This document shows, piece by piece, positions 42,255 to 52,765 of a stretch of DNA of 64,000 bases. The notes under the pieces were generated by a model. The model was given only the letters and a program-made list of their open reading frames with translations. It searched no databases and had not been told where the DNA came from. The stretch comes from Varibaculum cambriense (GTDB taxonomy: Bacteria; Actinomycetota; Actinomycetes; Actinomycetales; Actinomycetaceae). Both the position numbers and the translations under genes were made by a program. Positions within the stretch are counted from its first letter, which is position 1, and each line of letters begins with the position of its first letter. The stretch covers positions 81,939 to 145,938 of the forward strand of contig NZ_JAKNHJ010000004.1 of NCBI RefSeq assembly GCF_022133705.1, given 5' to 3'.

Positions 42255-44834
42255 GTGAGCGAAAAGTCGAATGAACCCCGTCAGCCTGATCTGTTTTCTG
42301 CAGCCATGCCTGCAGCGGATGCCCTCGACCAGCCAGACCTGAAAGAAAAACGGGCAAGCTCGCCCTCGAAAACTGTAACTGCCCGTCCGCCACGGAAAAA
42401 AGCGGCGCCTTCCTCCCCCGAACCGGTAGCGGAAAAAATTACTCATATTGATGTTTCCGAGGAGATGCGCACCTCCTTCTTGGAGTACGCCTATTCGGTG
42501 ATTTATGCACGCGCCCTGCCCGATGCTCGGGACGGTTTGAAGCCGGTGCAGCGGCGCATCGTTTATATGATGAGCGAAATGGGGCTGTGGCCTAATAAGG
42601 GGCACGTAAAAAGCTCGCGCGTAGTGGGCGAAGTTATGGGTAAGCTCCACCCTCACGGTGACAGCGCTATCTATGACGCGATTGTGCGCCTAGCACAAGA
42701 CTTTAACCTGCGGATGCCCCTGGTGGATGGGCATGGGAACTTCGGTTCACTAGATGACGGTCCGGCGGCGGCGCGCTATACGGAAGTTCGAATGGCACCT
42801 ACCGCGCAAGATATGGTGTCTAATCTCGATGAGGATGTCGTAGATTTTGTTCCCAACTACGATAACCAGTTCCTGCAACCAGCAGTATTGCCCGCAGCAT
42901 TCCCGAATCTGTTAGTTAATGGGGCTAACGGGATTGCCGTGGGTATGGCCACCTATATCGCCCCCCACAACCTGGGGGAAACCGTGGCCGGCGCGATTCA
43001 TCTGCTAGAGAACCCGCAGGCTAGCACCGAAGATTTAATGCGTTTTATTCCCGGCCCCGATCTGCCAGGCGGGGGCATTATTGTGGGGCTGGATGGCATT
43101 CGCCAAGCCTATGAGACCGGAAGGGGCATTTTCCGTACTCGCGCCAAGACCTCGATTGAGCGGGTTAGCGCCCGGAAGATGGGGATTGTGGTCACCGAGC
43201 TGCCCTATATGGTCGGCCCGGAAAAAGTGATTGAAAAAATCAAGGATGGGGTGCAAAAAGGCCGGTTAAAGGGTATTTCCGCGGTTACTAACTTAACTGA
43301 CCGCGAACATGATCTGCGCCTAGTTATCGAGGTGAAATCCGGGTTTAACCCGGAGGCAGTGCGCGCTTCCCTGTTCAAGCACACTCCCATGGAAGATTCT
43401 TTCGGGATTAACGCGGTGGCTCTGGTCGATGGCCAGCCCCGCACTCTGGGTCTAAAAGAAATGCTGCAGGTGTTCCTAGATCACCGCATGGAGATCGTGA
43501 TGCGCCGCAGCCAGTATCGTCTGCGTAAACGGCAAGAACGGCTGCATTTGGTACGTGGCTTGCTGATCGCAGTCCTCGATATCGATGATGTTATTCAGAT
43601 TATTCGCGCCTCCGAGGACTCCGCCCAGGCAAAAACGCGATTAATGGAGGCTTTTGACTTAGATGAAGTGCAGGCCGAACACATCCTGTCCCTGCAACTA
43701 CGCAGGTTAACAAAGTTTTCTCGTCTGGAATTAGAGGCAGAGCGTGACCGCTTAACCGCAGAAATTGCCGAATTGGAAGCCCTGATTGCTTCGCGGGAAA
43801 AACGCCAAGAACTGGTGGCCAGCGAGCTGCGGGAAGTAGCCCAAAAACGTTCTGATCCCCGGCGGACAGTGCTGTTGGAAGAAGAGGGCGCTGCCCAGTT
43901 AACTGCCGATCAGGACACCCCCTTGGAGATCCCGGATGAGCCGGCAACCGTAGTTTTAGGGGCAGGCGGCCTGGTGGCACGCTTCCCCGGGCATGAAGCT
44001 TTATCTGCTGAGGCAGGGCGCGAACCTTGGGATACCATTATTTCCACTGCCCTTACCACGGCTCGTGGCCAGGTGGGAGCTATTACCTCCCACGGTACTT
44101 TATATAAACTTACTGCCTTGGAAGTGCCCGCTTTGGTACGGTCGGCAGCGGCGCCCTCCCTGCGCGGTACGCCTCCGATTTCACGGCTGCTGCCCCTAGA
44201 GGACGGCGAGGAAGTAGTGGGGCTGGTTCCTCTCGATGAGGACGGCCCTACCTGGTGGGCTGCCACTTCCAGTGGGGTGATTAAACGAATTCGTCCCCAG
44301 GTACTGGCTACTCAGGATTCTTATTCGATCATCACGCTGGAATCCGGTGATCAGGTAGTAGCCGCTGGCAGTGGCAGTGACGATGGCGCCTTTGTGCTGA
44401 TATCTTCGGCAGCGCAACTGCTGCGTACCCCCGCGAATAAAGTACGTCCCCAGGGACGCACGGGCCAAGGTATTTCCGGGATGAAACTTTCCGAGGGCGA
44501 TCAAGTAGTTGCCGCCGCTTTAGCCAGCGCTGAGGCTCTAGAGTCTTCCCTGGTGGTAACAGTCGCGGGGATTGCTACTTCCGGGTCGGGAAGCGGACAA
44601 ACAAGCGCCAAAGTCACCCCCTTGCTGCAGTACCCCCAAAAGGGACGCGCCGGGCAGGGCGTGCGCTGTCAACGTTTCCTAAAGGGTGAAAGCCGCTTGG
44701 CATTAGCGGCGATTACCGCCACTCCCCCGCGCGCCCTCAGCAAAGATGGGTCCCCGCTGCCGCTGCCAGAAGTAACTGATAAGCGAGACGCTTCTGGTAG
44801 CGCCTTAAAACGCCAAATCTACTACCTGGGGTAG
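42255..44834 (+). CDS. parC: DNA topoisomerase IV subunit A
   Basis: 859 residues, GyrA/ParC family. [18 protein letters not shown] leads into the quinolone-resistance region [19 protein letters not shown] (Ser and Asp at the key positions, the susceptible form), and the catalytic tyrosine is in [10 protein letters not shown]. The C-terminal pinwheel blades follow. It starts with GTG at 42255, with only a weak ribosome site. ParC rather than GyrA is suggested by the nearby parE-like gene on the other strand and by the lack of an adjacent gyrB. Actinomycetes such as Streptomyces carry both enzymes. Confidence 0.85.
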   Translation: MSEKSNEPRQPDLFSAAMPAADALDQPDLKEKRASSPSKTVTARPPRKKAAPSSPEPVAEKITHIDVSEEMRTSFLEYAYSVIYARALPDARDGLKPVQRRIVYMMSEMGLWPNKGHVKSSRVVGEVMGKLHPHGDSAIYDAIVRLAQDFNLRMPLVDGHGNFGSLDDGPAAARYTEVRMAPTAQDMVSNLDEDVVDFVPNYDNQFLQPAVLPAAFPNLLVNGANGIAVGMATYIAPHNLGETVAGAIHLLENPQASTEDLMRFIPGPDLPGGGIIVGLDGIRQAYETGRGIFRTRAKTSIERVSARKMGIVVTELPYMVGPEKVIEKIKDGVQKGRLKGISAVTNLTDREHDLRLVIEVKSGFNPEAVRASLFKHTPMEDSFGINAVALVDGQPRTLGLKEMLQVFLDHRMEIVMRRSQYRLRKRQERLHLVRGLLIAVLDIDDVIQIIRASEDSAQAKTRLMEAFDLDEVQAEHILSLQLRRLTKFSRLELEAERDRLTAEIAELEALIASREKRQELVASELREVAQKRSDPRRTVLLEEEGAAQLTADQDTPLEIPDEPATVVLGAGGLVARFPGHEALSAEAGREPWDTIISTALTTARGQVGAITSHGTLYKLTALEVPALVRSAAAPSLRGTPPISRLLPLEDGEEVVGLVPLDEDGPTWWAATSSGVIKRIRPQVLATQDSYSIITLESGDQVVAAGSGSDDGAFVLISSAAQLLRTPANKVRPQGRTGQGISGMKLSEGDQVVAAALASAEALESSLVVTVAGIATSGSGSGQTSAKVTPLLQYPQKGRAGQGVRCQRFLKGESRLALAAITATPPRALSKDGSPLPLPEVTDKRDASGSALKRQIYYLG

Positions 44835-44894
44835 CGCTAAGGCGCTATTTTCAGCCACTTTGCGATCCTAAAAATAGCAAGCTAGCGGTTAGAG

Positions 44895-45887
44895 CTAGAC
44901 ACTATCCTTCGAGGCAGGAGTCTCGATTGCGTATTGGGTGGAAGTGCCGATAACTTTAAAGCCGGCCTCTAAAAATAGATGCCGAGTGGCGGGGTCGGCG
45001 GTCTCCGGCAGTAGTGCCCCAACAGTAGCGAATCCTTGTTTTTTAAAGCCCGTCAGCACCGCCGCGATTAACGATTTTAGAATCGCTTCGTTTTCCCACC
45101 CCGGAAGGAGTCCTAACAAATCAATATAGCCTTGACGATTCCCTACTGCGGTCCAATCTTGCCGATAGATAGAGGACAGTACGAAGCCAGCAATCTCGGA
45201 ACGATCAGTGCTTTTATCTAGCGCCACGAAAGAGCAATTCGGGGTGAATGCTCCACGGCGGGTAGTCCAATCCTCTGAAGTGTATCCCGCCCCGGCTTTC
45301 CGCTTTTCCAAAATCCGGTTGACAGCTTGCCGCAACAGGTCATCGAGTTCTTTATCCCAGGTGACAATCTGGAACGGGTGAGCCAGGCTCGGTATTTCAA
45401 TCGGCCCGGACAGATCCCGAGATACATCCACGAAGGAATCGGTTTGCGTATAACCGGCATCTACCAGTAAATGCGACAGTTCCGGGGCGATATCTTCCAC
45501 ATAAAATAGGGCGCGTCCGGGACGGGAATGGTCTAACAAGGCTCGTGCCTGATCTCGTTGCCAGGAAATGGAGGCGCGTCCAAGTCCTTGACCGCGGTAG
45601 CGCGGATCTACCCCGCCCTCACAAACCACTTCGTTTAACAGCAGCCGGGGACGCACCTGCGCATAGGCAACCAGGTTATTTTCCGGATCGAAGGCGCCGA
45701 TAGTGCGCCAGCTGGAGGGCGCCGCAAAAAAATCTTCTACTTCAGAAATTGCGGTTCGAAAGGGCGGATTGTCGAACTCTTCGATCCGGTGAATCAGACT
45801 TCCTACTTCTGCCACGTTATCGGGAGCAAGTTTGCGCCAGGAAAAGCTTCCGCTGCCTGTCGGCAATGACCATGCGGGTATTTCCAT
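44895..45887 (-). CDS. GNAT-family N-acetyltransferase with two domains
   Basis: 330 residues. The first GNAT domain has the acetyl-CoA motif PRYRGQGLGRASISWQRD near residue 95; the second (from about 170) is less conserved and has a motif A-like LLPGWENEAILKSLIAAV. The overall architecture is like the duplicated MshD-type acetyltransferases. Its ATG shares a base with the stop of the upstream gene (TAATG). Substrate unknown; it may act with its tandem neighbour. Confidence 0.8.
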   Translation of the reverse strand: MEIPAWSLPTGSGSFSWRKLAPDNVAEVGSLIHRIEEFDNPPFRTAISEVEDFFAAPSSWRTIGAFDPENNLVAYAQVRPRLLLNEVVCEGGVDPRYRGQGLGRASISWQRDQARALLDHSRPGRALFYVEDIAPELSHLLVDAGYTQTDSFVDVSRDLSGPIEIPSLAHPFQIVTWDKELDDLLRQAVNRILEKRKAGAGYTSEDWTTRRGAFTPNCSFVALDKSTDRSEIAGFVLSSIYRQDWTAVGNRQGYIDLLGLLPGWENEAILKSLIAAVLTGFKKQGFATVGALLPETADPATRHLFLEAGFKVIGTSTQYAIETPASKDSV

Positions 45888-46975
45888 TACAGCTCCACCG
45901 TATAGATCATGCGGGCTCCAGCTAACTGAAAATCACAAGCGGTACACACCTGGGACAGATCACCAAGTTTCGGATAGTTATCCTCGGCAAAGACTTGTTT
46001 ATAACCCGAATCCGCGCAAGCTAAGAGCACTTGAGAAAGTACCTGTTTAAGTACCGCAAAATCGGCGCCGTGACTGTCGGCATTCCGGCGATCATCACCA
46101 AAAATGTCAACTGCTACTGCCGGAATTATTTGTTCGGATACTCCCTCAGATTCTAGGCAGCTGCTTTGGCAAAGATTGCGGTAAACCACCAGACAATAGG
46201 CCAGTACCCGCCCGGAACTCATCGAGATAGCCGCAAAAGATAGATCGGGCGCCAGGTTCGCTACTACCCGCCCCCACCAGCGGGAAGCATCTCCTTTCGC
46301 GGCATAAAGCCGGGCAGAATTCGCTACATGTAGGGCTTTTACTTCTTCCCATTGATCAGGAGAAAGACGACGGGCAGAAACTATCCGAACGTCCTTAATA
46401 GGGAACTTTACGGGCAGCTTAGTCAGGGTTGCAGGATCTAATTGGTGAGAAAACACTTTAATCGTACGCTGCGCCGAGAACCCGGCCGCAGCATAGAGCA
46501 TCCGGCGGTCTCCGGCGCGTTCATCAACCACGTTTCGGATTTGGGCGGGACGTTCATAGTCTTCGCCAAAGTATCCCAGCATCAATTCTCGAGCCCGCAC
46601 ATCTTGCCAGGCAAGTAAGGCTCTGCCGATTCCGCGTCCTCGCCAATGCTCGGCAGTGACCGCGAATAGGTCGGCGCGGGCATAGGTTTTTTCATCTGGC
46701 TGCAGGGTGACTGACCCGAAAGCCGCCAGGTTGCCGCGGGAATCTAATCCAATCAGACAGTCTTGCAGTTCCGGGTGACTTAGTGCCTGGGTTAGGCGGG
46801 TGATCTCGTCCTCGGAAGTAGGGCGCGCCGGATGGGAGTGCTGTTCGGTTAAGTGAATCAGTTCCCGGATTCTCCAAGAGTCAGTTTCACGCGAGCGTCG
46901 CCAATATAGCCCCAGGTGCACCGGGGGTACCGGGGCAGCTGGCAGGCTCCCTAGCCTTTCGCGCAGAGTTGACAT
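45887..46975 (-). CDS. GNAT-family N-acetyltransferase, tandem paralogue
   Basis: 362 residues, similar in layout to the next gene: N-terminal GNAT with WRGRGIGRALLAWQDVRARE near residue 115, and a second degenerate GNAT half (VSARRLSPDQWEEVKALH... then NYPKLGDLSQVCTACDFQ). Such double-GNAT proteins are frequent in Actinobacteria. It lies between the two topoisomerase IV genes. The 41-base gap to the parE stop suggests cotranscription from parE. Confidence 0.8.
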   Translation of the reverse strand: MSTLRERLGSLPAAPVPPVHLGLYWRRSRETDSWRIRELIHLTEQHSHPARPTSEDEITRLTQALSHPELQDCLIGLDSRGNLAAFGSVTLQPDEKTYARADLFAVTAEHWRGRGIGRALLAWQDVRARELMLGYFGEDYERPAQIRNVVDERAGDRRMLYAAAGFSAQRTIKVFSHQLDPATLTKLPVKFPIKDVRIVSARRLSPDQWEEVKALHVANSARLYAAKGDASRWWGRVVANLAPDLSFAAISMSSGRVLAYCLVVYRNLCQSSCLESEGVSEQIIPAVAVDIFGDDRRNADSHGADFAVLKQVLSQVLLACADSGYKQVFAEDNYPKLGDLSQVCTACDFQLAGARMIYTVEL

Positions 46976-47015
46976 GTTTTTATCTTATCGGGGGTCCAGC
47001 GGCAAACCGAAACTG

Positions 47016-49142
47016 TTACGCATCAATCTGTTCTGCCGCTAGTTCGTCGGCACCGGCCACGATAAACTCCCGTCGCGGCGCCACCGTAGATCCCATGAGG
47101 AGTTCGAAAATATTCTCAGCTTGTTGCAGCGCGGCTTCATCGGCAAAAGTTATTTGGCGCAGCATCCGTTTACCACGCTGCATGGTAGTTTCCGCTAGCT
47201 GGGAAGCATCCATCTCGCCTAGGCCTTTATAGCGCTGGATGGGTTCTTTATATTTGCGTCCGCTCTTGGCGAGGGCGCGCAGGCGCTGATGCAGCTCGTC
47301 CTCGGAATAGGTATAGATAATTTCTTTCTTTTTCCGCCCTTGAGCTGGGATTTCGATCCGGTGCAAGGGAGGCACTGCCGCGTAGACCCGCCCAGCCGCG
47401 ATTAGGGGGCGCATATAGCGGAAGAACAGGGTAAGCAGCAGAGTACGAATGTGAGCGCCATCCACATCAGCATCGGTCATCATAATGATTTTGCCGTACC
47501 TTGCCGAGTCCAAGTCGAAGCTGCGTCCCGAACCGGCCCCGATCACTTGAATAATCGCTGCACATTCGGCGTTAGACAGCATATCGGAGGTAGAAGCTTT
47601 TTGGGTGTTGAGAATTTTTCCGCGAATTGGCAGTAGCGCTTGGAAATCCGCGGAGCGTGCCTGTTTGGCGGTACCTAGCGCCGAGTCGCCCTCCACGATA
47701 AATAGTTCGCAGTCCTCAACTTTATTGGAACGGCAATCCGCGAGTTTTGCCGGCAGCGAGGAGGTTTCCAGAGCATTTTTACGCCGGGAAATCTCTTTTT
47801 GATGCCGCGCGCTTACCCGCGCCCGCATCTCCCCCACTACCTTTTCCATCAGGGCAAATACTTGCTGTTTATCATCGCGCTTAGAGGAAGAAAACTTTTT
47901 TTCCAGCCACTGGGTGACTGCACTGGAGACCGCCTGGCGCACCTGGGGAGTACCGAGGACTTCCTTGGTTTGCCCCTCGAACTGGGGTTCGGGCAGCCGC
48001 ACGGTGACCACCGCGGTCAGCCCCGCCATTACGTCCTCTTTCTCAATTCGGATCTTGGCTTCTTTTTGGGTGAGTTTTAGGCGTTTCGATTTCTTATTTT
48101 TGTCGATCTGGCTGCGCAGGACGCGCACCAGCGCATTTTCGAATCCCATTATGTGGGTGCCACCCATGGGGGTGGCCACAATGTTAACGAAGGAGCGCTC
48201 CACGGTGTCGTAACCGTTACCCCAACGCAGCGCGATATCAATATCGCAGGTGCGTTCGACTTCGACCGGGCGTAGATGCCCAGTCGTCTGGTCTAACTGT
48301 TGCACAGTTTCGCTGTAGGTGCGCTGGTCGCGGATACACCAGGTGTCTACGATTGCCTGGTCGGGGGCGAGGAATTCGACGAAGTCTTCGGTTCCGCCCT
48401 CGGCTTTGAAAGATTCTGCTAACGGCTCTTCCGGGCGTTCATCGCGGCAAATAATAGTTAGTCCCGGCACGAGGAAAGCGGTTTGGCGGGCGCGTTCTAA
48501 CAGGTGTTCCCAAGAGAATCCGGTGGACGCGGTTTTGGGGAAGATCTGGAAATCTGCCCAAAAACGCACCCGGGTTCCGGTCTTTTTCTTGGGCGCTTTC
48601 CCTACTACTTTCAGTTTGGATTCTTTGGTAAAGGGTTTAAAGGGCGAGGTAGGGGTGCGGGATTCGCTGTCGTCAAACTCTCCGGGTTCCCCACGCAGGA
48701 AAGACATTTGATAGGTTTTCCCGCCTCGATCTACCTGCACATCTAGGCGGGCAGAAAGGGCGTTAACTACCGAGGCGCCTACCCCGTGTAGGCCGCCAGC
48801 TGCCCCATAGGAGCCGGTGCCGAACTTTCCGCCCGCGTGCAGCTTGGTGTAGACGACCTCCACCCCGGATAGTCCCACCCCGGGGACTTCGTCCACGGGG
48901 ATACCGCGGCCATTGTCTGCTACTGAAACCGAATGGTCATCGCCGATCGTGACCTCGATCTGGTCACAGTAGCCTTCGAGGGCTTCATCGACTGAGTTGT
49001 CGATAATTTCCCACAGGCAGTGCATCAACCCGCGGTGATCGGTGGATCCGATATACATTCCGGGACGCTTGCGAACTGCGTCCAGTCCTTCTAGTACCGA
49101 CAGGTGCCGGGCGGTGTAATCCGATTTCGTATTAGTAGCCAC
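47016..49142 (-). CDS. parE: DNA topoisomerase IV subunit B
   Basis: 708 residues, GyrB/ParE family. The GHKL ATPase shows EIIDNSVDEALEGYCDQIEV, ADNGRGIPVDE and AGGLHGVGASVVNALS; TOPRIM shows LFIVEGDSALGTAKQARSAD and MMTDADVDGAHIRTLLLTLF; the C-terminus has YKGLGEMDASQLAETTM. Start is GTG at 49142. The ATPase powers the A subunit encoded at 42255. Assignment as ParE rather than GyrB rests on the missing dnaN-recF neighbours and is tentative. Confidence 0.85.
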   Translation of the reverse strand: MATNTKSDYTARHLSVLEGLDAVRKRPGMYIGSTDHRGLMHCLWEIIDNSVDEALEGYCDQIEVTIGDDHSVSVADNGRGIPVDEVPGVGLSGVEVVYTKLHAGGKFGTGSYGAAGGLHGVGASVVNALSARLDVQVDRGGKTYQMSFLRGEPGEFDDSESRTPTSPFKPFTKESKLKVVGKAPKKKTGTRVRFWADFQIFPKTASTGFSWEHLLERARQTAFLVPGLTIICRDERPEEPLAESFKAEGGTEDFVEFLAPDQAIVDTWCIRDQRTYSETVQQLDQTTGHLRPVEVERTCDIDIALRWGNGYDTVERSFVNIVATPMGGTHIMGFENALVRVLRSQIDKNKKSKRLKLTQKEAKIRIEKEDVMAGLTAVVTVRLPEPQFEGQTKEVLGTPQVRQAVSSAVTQWLEKKFSSSKRDDKQQVFALMEKVVGEMRARVSARHQKEISRRKNALETSSLPAKLADCRSNKVEDCELFIVEGDSALGTAKQARSADFQALLPIRGKILNTQKASTSDMLSNAECAAIIQVIGAGSGRSFDLDSARYGKIIMMTDADVDGAHIRTLLLTLFFRYMRPLIAAGRVYAAVPPLHRIEIPAQGRKKKEIIYTYSEDELHQRLRALAKSGRKYKEPIQRYKGLGEMDASQLAETTMQRGKRMLRQITFADEAALQQAENIFELLMGSTVAPRREFIVAGADELAAEQIDA

Positions 49143-49319
49143 CCCCCTAGTTTACGGGTTGCCGCTTTTAGGGTGGCAAGTGGCTTTCCGAGGGCGAGTG
49201 ATTGTGAGGGACTCCCCGCAGAGCTGCCAGGGAATAATCTAAGATTTTAGAGTTGCGATTTTAGCTCCGGCTAAATACCAAGCATTTTTCTTTCTTCGTT
49301 CCATTGGCAAATCCGCACC

Positions 49320-49553
49320 CTAGCGGGCGCGAGAAAGTGAAGTCAGAGGCGCGTTTTCGGCCTCCTCTAAATGCAGCTGCGAAGTGTTATCCACGATTTC
49401 GGCACCACTAGCGCGCAAAGCCGGCACTAGAGCATGGGCGTGATGGGCGCAGAAAAACAGATTGCCGGCCTCCAGGCGGGCAAGAACCCACGCCTGCGCT
49501 CCGCAGGTATCGCAACGATCAGTCGCGTCAAAAACATAGGTTTGCTCACTCAT
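49320..49553 (-). CDS. DUF7455 zinc-ribbon-like small protein
   Basis: 77 residues. ATDRCDTCGAQAWVLARLEAG, then LFFCAHHAHAL, gives a CxxC and a CxHH metal-binding pair, the pattern of a small actinobacterial family often found next to the principal sigma gene. The start MSEQTYVF at 49553 is chosen over a longer frame that begins inside the upstream terminator region. Function unknown; the position suggests a link to transcription. Confidence 0.8.
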   Translation of the reverse strand: MSEQTYVFDATDRCDTCGAQAWVLARLEAGNLFFCAHHAHALVPALRASGAEIVDNTSQLHLEEAENAPLTSLSRAR

Positions 49554-49625
49554 GTCTTCATTGTCTACTGCGCACTTAAGGAAGTCACGCCCACCGCGCT
49601 TCCTTTCGCGTCTGGCAAAACTAAA

Positions 49626-49655
49626 CCGCCGTCCTTGGCTTAGCAAGGACGGCGG
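49626..49655 (-). terminator. Intrinsic terminator of the sigma factor gene
   Basis: CCGCCGTCCTTG (49626-49637) and CAAGGACGGCGG (49644-49655) form a perfect 12-bp GC-rich stem with a 6-nt loop. On the minus strand it is followed by TTTAGTTTTG. It lies 24 bases after the sigma gene stop. Confidence 0.85.
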
Positions 49656-49679
49656 AAAGTTCAAAGTGTGGCAGCGACC

Positions 49680-51548
49680 CTAATCCAGGTAGTCGCGGAG
49701 CACCTGGCTACGGGAGGGGTGACGCAACTTCGACATAGTTTTGGATTCAATCTGGCGGATACGTTCACGAGTCACCCCATAAACTTTGCCGATCTCATCT
49801 AAGGTTTTCGCCTGGCCATCGCCGAGACCGAAACGCATCGACACTACCCCGGCTTCGCGCTCAGAAAGCGTGTCGAGGACGCGGCGCAACTGTTCTTGCA
49901 ACAGGGTGAAGCTGACCGCATCGGCAGGTACTACTGCCTCCGAGTCTTCAATCAGATCCCCGAATTCGCTATCGCCGTCCTCACCCAGAGGAGTATGCAA
50001 TGAAATCGGTTCTCGACCATACTTTTGGACTTCCACCACTTTTTCCGGCGTCATGTCCAGCTCTTTAGCGAGTTCTTCGGGAGTAGGTTCGCGCCCCAAA
50101 TCCTGCAGCATCTGCCGCTGGACCCGTGCCAGCTTGTTGATTACCTCTACCATGTGGACAGGAATCCGGATAGTGCGCGCCTGATCGGCCATCGCGCGGG
50201 TAATCGCCTGACGAATCCACCAGGTGGCGTAAGTAGAGAACTTATAACCCTTGGTGTAATCGAACTTTTCAACTGCCCGAATCAACCCCAGGTTGCCTTC
50301 CTGAATCAGATCCAAGAACAACATTCCCCGGCCGGTATAGCGTTTCGCCAGCGACACCACTAGCCGCAAGTTGGCTTCTAACAGGTGATTCTTGGCATGT
50401 TGACCGTCAATAGCCAAAGAGTGCAAGTCTCGGCGCATCTTAGAAGTCAGATTTTCCGATTCCGTTTCTAACTGATGCTGGGCATAGAGCCCTGCCTCAA
50501 TCCGCCGCGCCAAGTCCACCTCTTCGGCAGCGTTTAGCAGCGCGACCTTACCGATCTGTTTTAAGTAGTCCTTAACCGGATCGGCCGTAGCGCCCGCGAC
50601 CGTGACTCGTTGCGCCGGTTCATCGGTTTCATCAGAATCAGAAACCGTGAAGGAATTGCCTTTCTTTTGCCCCTTGGCATTGGCTTTTGCCTGGGCAATT
50701 GCCTTATTTAAGCCTTCGATGGCGTTGGCCGGAGCATCTTCCTCTTCGTCCTCGTCATCGTCCTCTTCGGGTTCACGATCCTCACCATGCTTTTCATCAT
50801 CTTCATCGTCCTCGTCATCATCAAGCTCCGATTCGAGGTCGATTTCTTCTTCATCGTTTAAATCTTCATCACCCGGCTCTACCGCGTCTTCGTCAACTTC
50901 GTCGACTTCGGCGGGATTCTCTAGCAGCTCTTGCTCTTCTTCTAGTGCTTCGACTTCAGCTTTTTTACCCCGAGTAGTGGTTTTCTTCGGGCTAGTCTTC
51001 TTTGCCGCGGTGGTTTTACTGGCCGCAGCGCTTTTCTTAGCGGTAGTTTTCTTCGCTGCCGTGGTCTTCTTGGCTGCAGCCGCCTGTTTGGTAGCACTGG
51101 TTTTGCTAGCGGCACTAGTTTTCTTAGTAGCTTTCTTAGCCGTACTAGCTTTACTGCCCGCAGTCTTTTTGGCAGCAGTCTTCTTGGTAGCGGTCTTTGG
51201 CGCTGCCGTCTTTTTAGTAGCAGTAGCTGTCTTGGCGCTACTAGCCTTAGTGGAAGCCGCTTTCTTGGCAGCAGTAGTCTTGCTGGCGGCAGCCTTCTTT
51301 GCGGGCGCCTTGGCGGAAGTAGTCTTTTTTGCCGCTGCCGTCTTCTTGGCGTCGCTAGCCTTGCTGGTAGCCGCTTTCTTGGCAGCAGTAGTCTTACTGG
51401 CTACCGCGGTCTTCTTCGCGGTAGTAGCTTTCTTAGCAGTGCTTTTAGCGGTCTTCTTGGCAGCAGATTTCCCGGCGGTAGCAACCTTGGTAGTAGCTTT
51501 CGAGGGAGTTTTCGCGCTAGATTCAGATTGAGCAGGTTGAGGAGTCAC
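49680..51548 (-). CDS. sigA: Principal RNA polymerase sigma factor (SigA/HrdB/RpoD)
   Basis: 622 residues. The C-terminal 300 residues are nearly identical to mycobacterial SigA: region 1.2 ([19 protein letters not shown]), region 2 ([34 protein letters not shown]), region 4 ([15 protein letters not shown]) and the end SQVLRDYLD. Residues about 10-200 are a Lys/Ala/Thr repeat resembling histone H1 (KKTAAAKK-type units), followed by a very acidic stretch (about 205-280). Start is GTG at 51548 with GGAAAGG upstream. Group 1 sigma factors of Actinobacteria often carry such basic and acidic N-terminal extensions; this one is unusually regular. Confidence 0.97.
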   Translation of the reverse strand: MTPQPAQSESSAKTPSKATTKVATAGKSAAKKTAKSTAKKATTAKKTAVASKTTAAKKAATSKASDAKKTAAAKKTTSAKAPAKKAAASKTTAAKKAASTKASSAKTATATKKTAAPKTATKKTAAKKTAGSKASTAKKATKKTSAASKTSATKQAAAAKKTTAAKKTTAKKSAAASKTTAAKKTSPKKTTTRGKKAEVEALEEEQELLENPAEVDEVDEDAVEPGDEDLNDEEEIDLESELDDDEDDEDDEKHGEDREPEEDDDEDEEEDAPANAIEGLNKAIAQAKANAKGQKKGNSFTVSDSDETDEPAQRVTVAGATADPVKDYLKQIGKVALLNAAEEVDLARRIEAGLYAQHQLETESENLTSKMRRDLHSLAIDGQHAKNHLLEANLRLVVSLAKRYTGRGMLFLDLIQEGNLGLIRAVEKFDYTKGYKFSTYATWWIRQAITRAMADQARTIRIPVHMVEVINKLARVQRQMLQDLGREPTPEELAKELDMTPEKVVEVQKYGREPISLHTPLGEDGDSEFGDLIEDSEAVVPADAVSFTLLQEQLRRVLDTLSEREAGVVSMRFGLGDGQAKTLDEIGKVYGVTRERIRQIESKTMSKLRHPSRSQVLRDYLD

Positions 51549-51595
51549 AGCGACCTTTCCTGATTTCTAAACGATTTCATAGAGAATGCTCAATA

Positions 51596-51601
51596 ATTAT
51601 A
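51596..51601 (-). promoter_or_regulatory. -10 element of the sigma factor promoter
   Basis: The minus strand reads TATAAT at 51601-51596, 48 bases before the GTG. The only -35-like hexamer, TTGTGC, is about 20 bases upstream, so the -35 is weak. The same A/T block also reads TATAAT on the plus strand (51598-51603), toward the polyprenyl synthetase gene. Confidence 0.4.
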
Positions 51602-51684
51602 ATTCAATACCACACTTTCTAGCACAAATCTAGAGGATTTTTCGCGGCTAGAGGAGAACCGATAAGGAAAGAGAGTAACCAGCG

Positions 51685-52755
51685 ATGCCCAGCGCTCAAG
51701 AGTTTCCCACTCAAATCGATGAACTATTACAGCAGGCGTGGCAAGCCGGGGTATCCCGTTGGCAGGATCTGGCGGGAATAGCAGAGCTATTTGAGGTAGG
51801 ACTGACAGCTCTTGAGGGAGGAAAACGTACCCGGGCGCGCCTAGCCTACACTGGCTGGAAAGCGATAAGAGCCAGCACCGCTACCCCACCAAAACCCGTG
51901 CTCGACCTGGGGGTAGCCCTCGAAATCTACCAGGCTAGCGCCCTCGTCCATGACGACATTATTGACAACTCTGTCTTGCGCCGCGGCAAAGATGCCGCCC
52001 ATATCAGTTTCACGAAAAGGCATTTAGCTGCCCAACGCCCAGGCGACCACCAAGAATATGGGCGGCTAGCGGCAATCCTATTAGGAGATCTCCTGCTGGC
52101 AGTGGCTGACCAGTGTGCTTTCGAAGCCGCTGCTACCTGCAAAGATCCGGACGCATTCTTCGCTAACTGGACGGAAATGACCCGCGAGGTTGCCGCCGGA
52201 CAGTATCTCGACTTGCGCCTAGAAACCGACGAGCTTGACCCCGCCCATGCGCGCGAACAGATTTTAACGGTTATTCGCCACAAATCCGGACGCTACTCGG
52301 TGGCGCACCCGCTCACTCTGGGAGCGCGCCTGGCAGGAGCTGGCCCAGAGCAAATAAAAACACTCTTCGCGATCGGGGAATACTGGGGAATCGCTTTCCA
52401 ACTATGTGACGATGAACTCGGCGTTTTTGGCGATCCCAGCCGAACAGGCAAACCCGCAGGTGGCGACATAACCGAAGGTAAGAAGACGGTGTTATGGTCC
52501 CTAGCAGAGCAGCTCCTGGGTGAGGAAGCGCGCGCGAACTTACATCAAGTTTTCGGTAACCGCGCCGCCACCGCAGAACAGATCTTGGCAGTAACTGACG
52601 CCCTAAATAACCAAGGGGTGAGGGACCAGCACCGCCAATTAATCGCCGACTATGCCGCTAAAGGTGACGCCCTGGTAGCTAGCGGCGAGTTTGATGATGC
52701 GGGACGAGAGGCTCTGCTAAGTCTGGGACGCGCCCTAGTGGAACGCGAGTCCTAA
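51685..52755 (+). CDS. Polyprenyl diphosphate synthase (IdsA-like)
   Basis: 356 residues. The two aspartate-rich motifs are present: LVHDDIIDNSVLRRG (first, DDxxD) and QLCDDELGVFGD (second, DDxLG). GGKRTRARLAY and the lysine-rich substrate sites also fit. It elongates allylic diphosphates with isopentenyl diphosphate to C15-C20 or longer chains; the length cannot be read from sequence. It is divergent from the sigma gene and is the counterpart of idsA2 (Rv2173) beside Rv2175c and pknL. Confidence 0.9.
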   Translation: MPSAQEFPTQIDELLQQAWQAGVSRWQDLAGIAELFEVGLTALEGGKRTRARLAYTGWKAIRASTATPPKPVLDLGVALEIYQASALVHDDIIDNSVLRRGKDAAHISFTKRHLAAQRPGDHQEYGRLAAILLGDLLLAVADQCAFEAAATCKDPDAFFANWTEMTREVAAGQYLDLRLETDELDPAHAREQILTVIRHKSGRYSVAHPLTLGARLAGAGPEQIKTLFAIGEYWGIAFQLCDDELGVFGDPSRTGKPAGGDITEGKKTVLWSLAEQLLGEEARANLHQVFGNRAATAEQILAVTDALNNQGVRDQHRQLIADYAAKGDALVASGEFDDAGREALLSLGRALVERES

Positions 52756-52765
52756 AGCTAGGAGC

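Noticed and set aside
50602-51531. 309-codon plus-strand open frame rich in Ser, Ala, Val and Leu
   Set aside because: It is the mirror of the Lys/Ala-rich repeats and the acidic tract of the sigma factor gene; low-complexity DNA keeps the opposite strand open.
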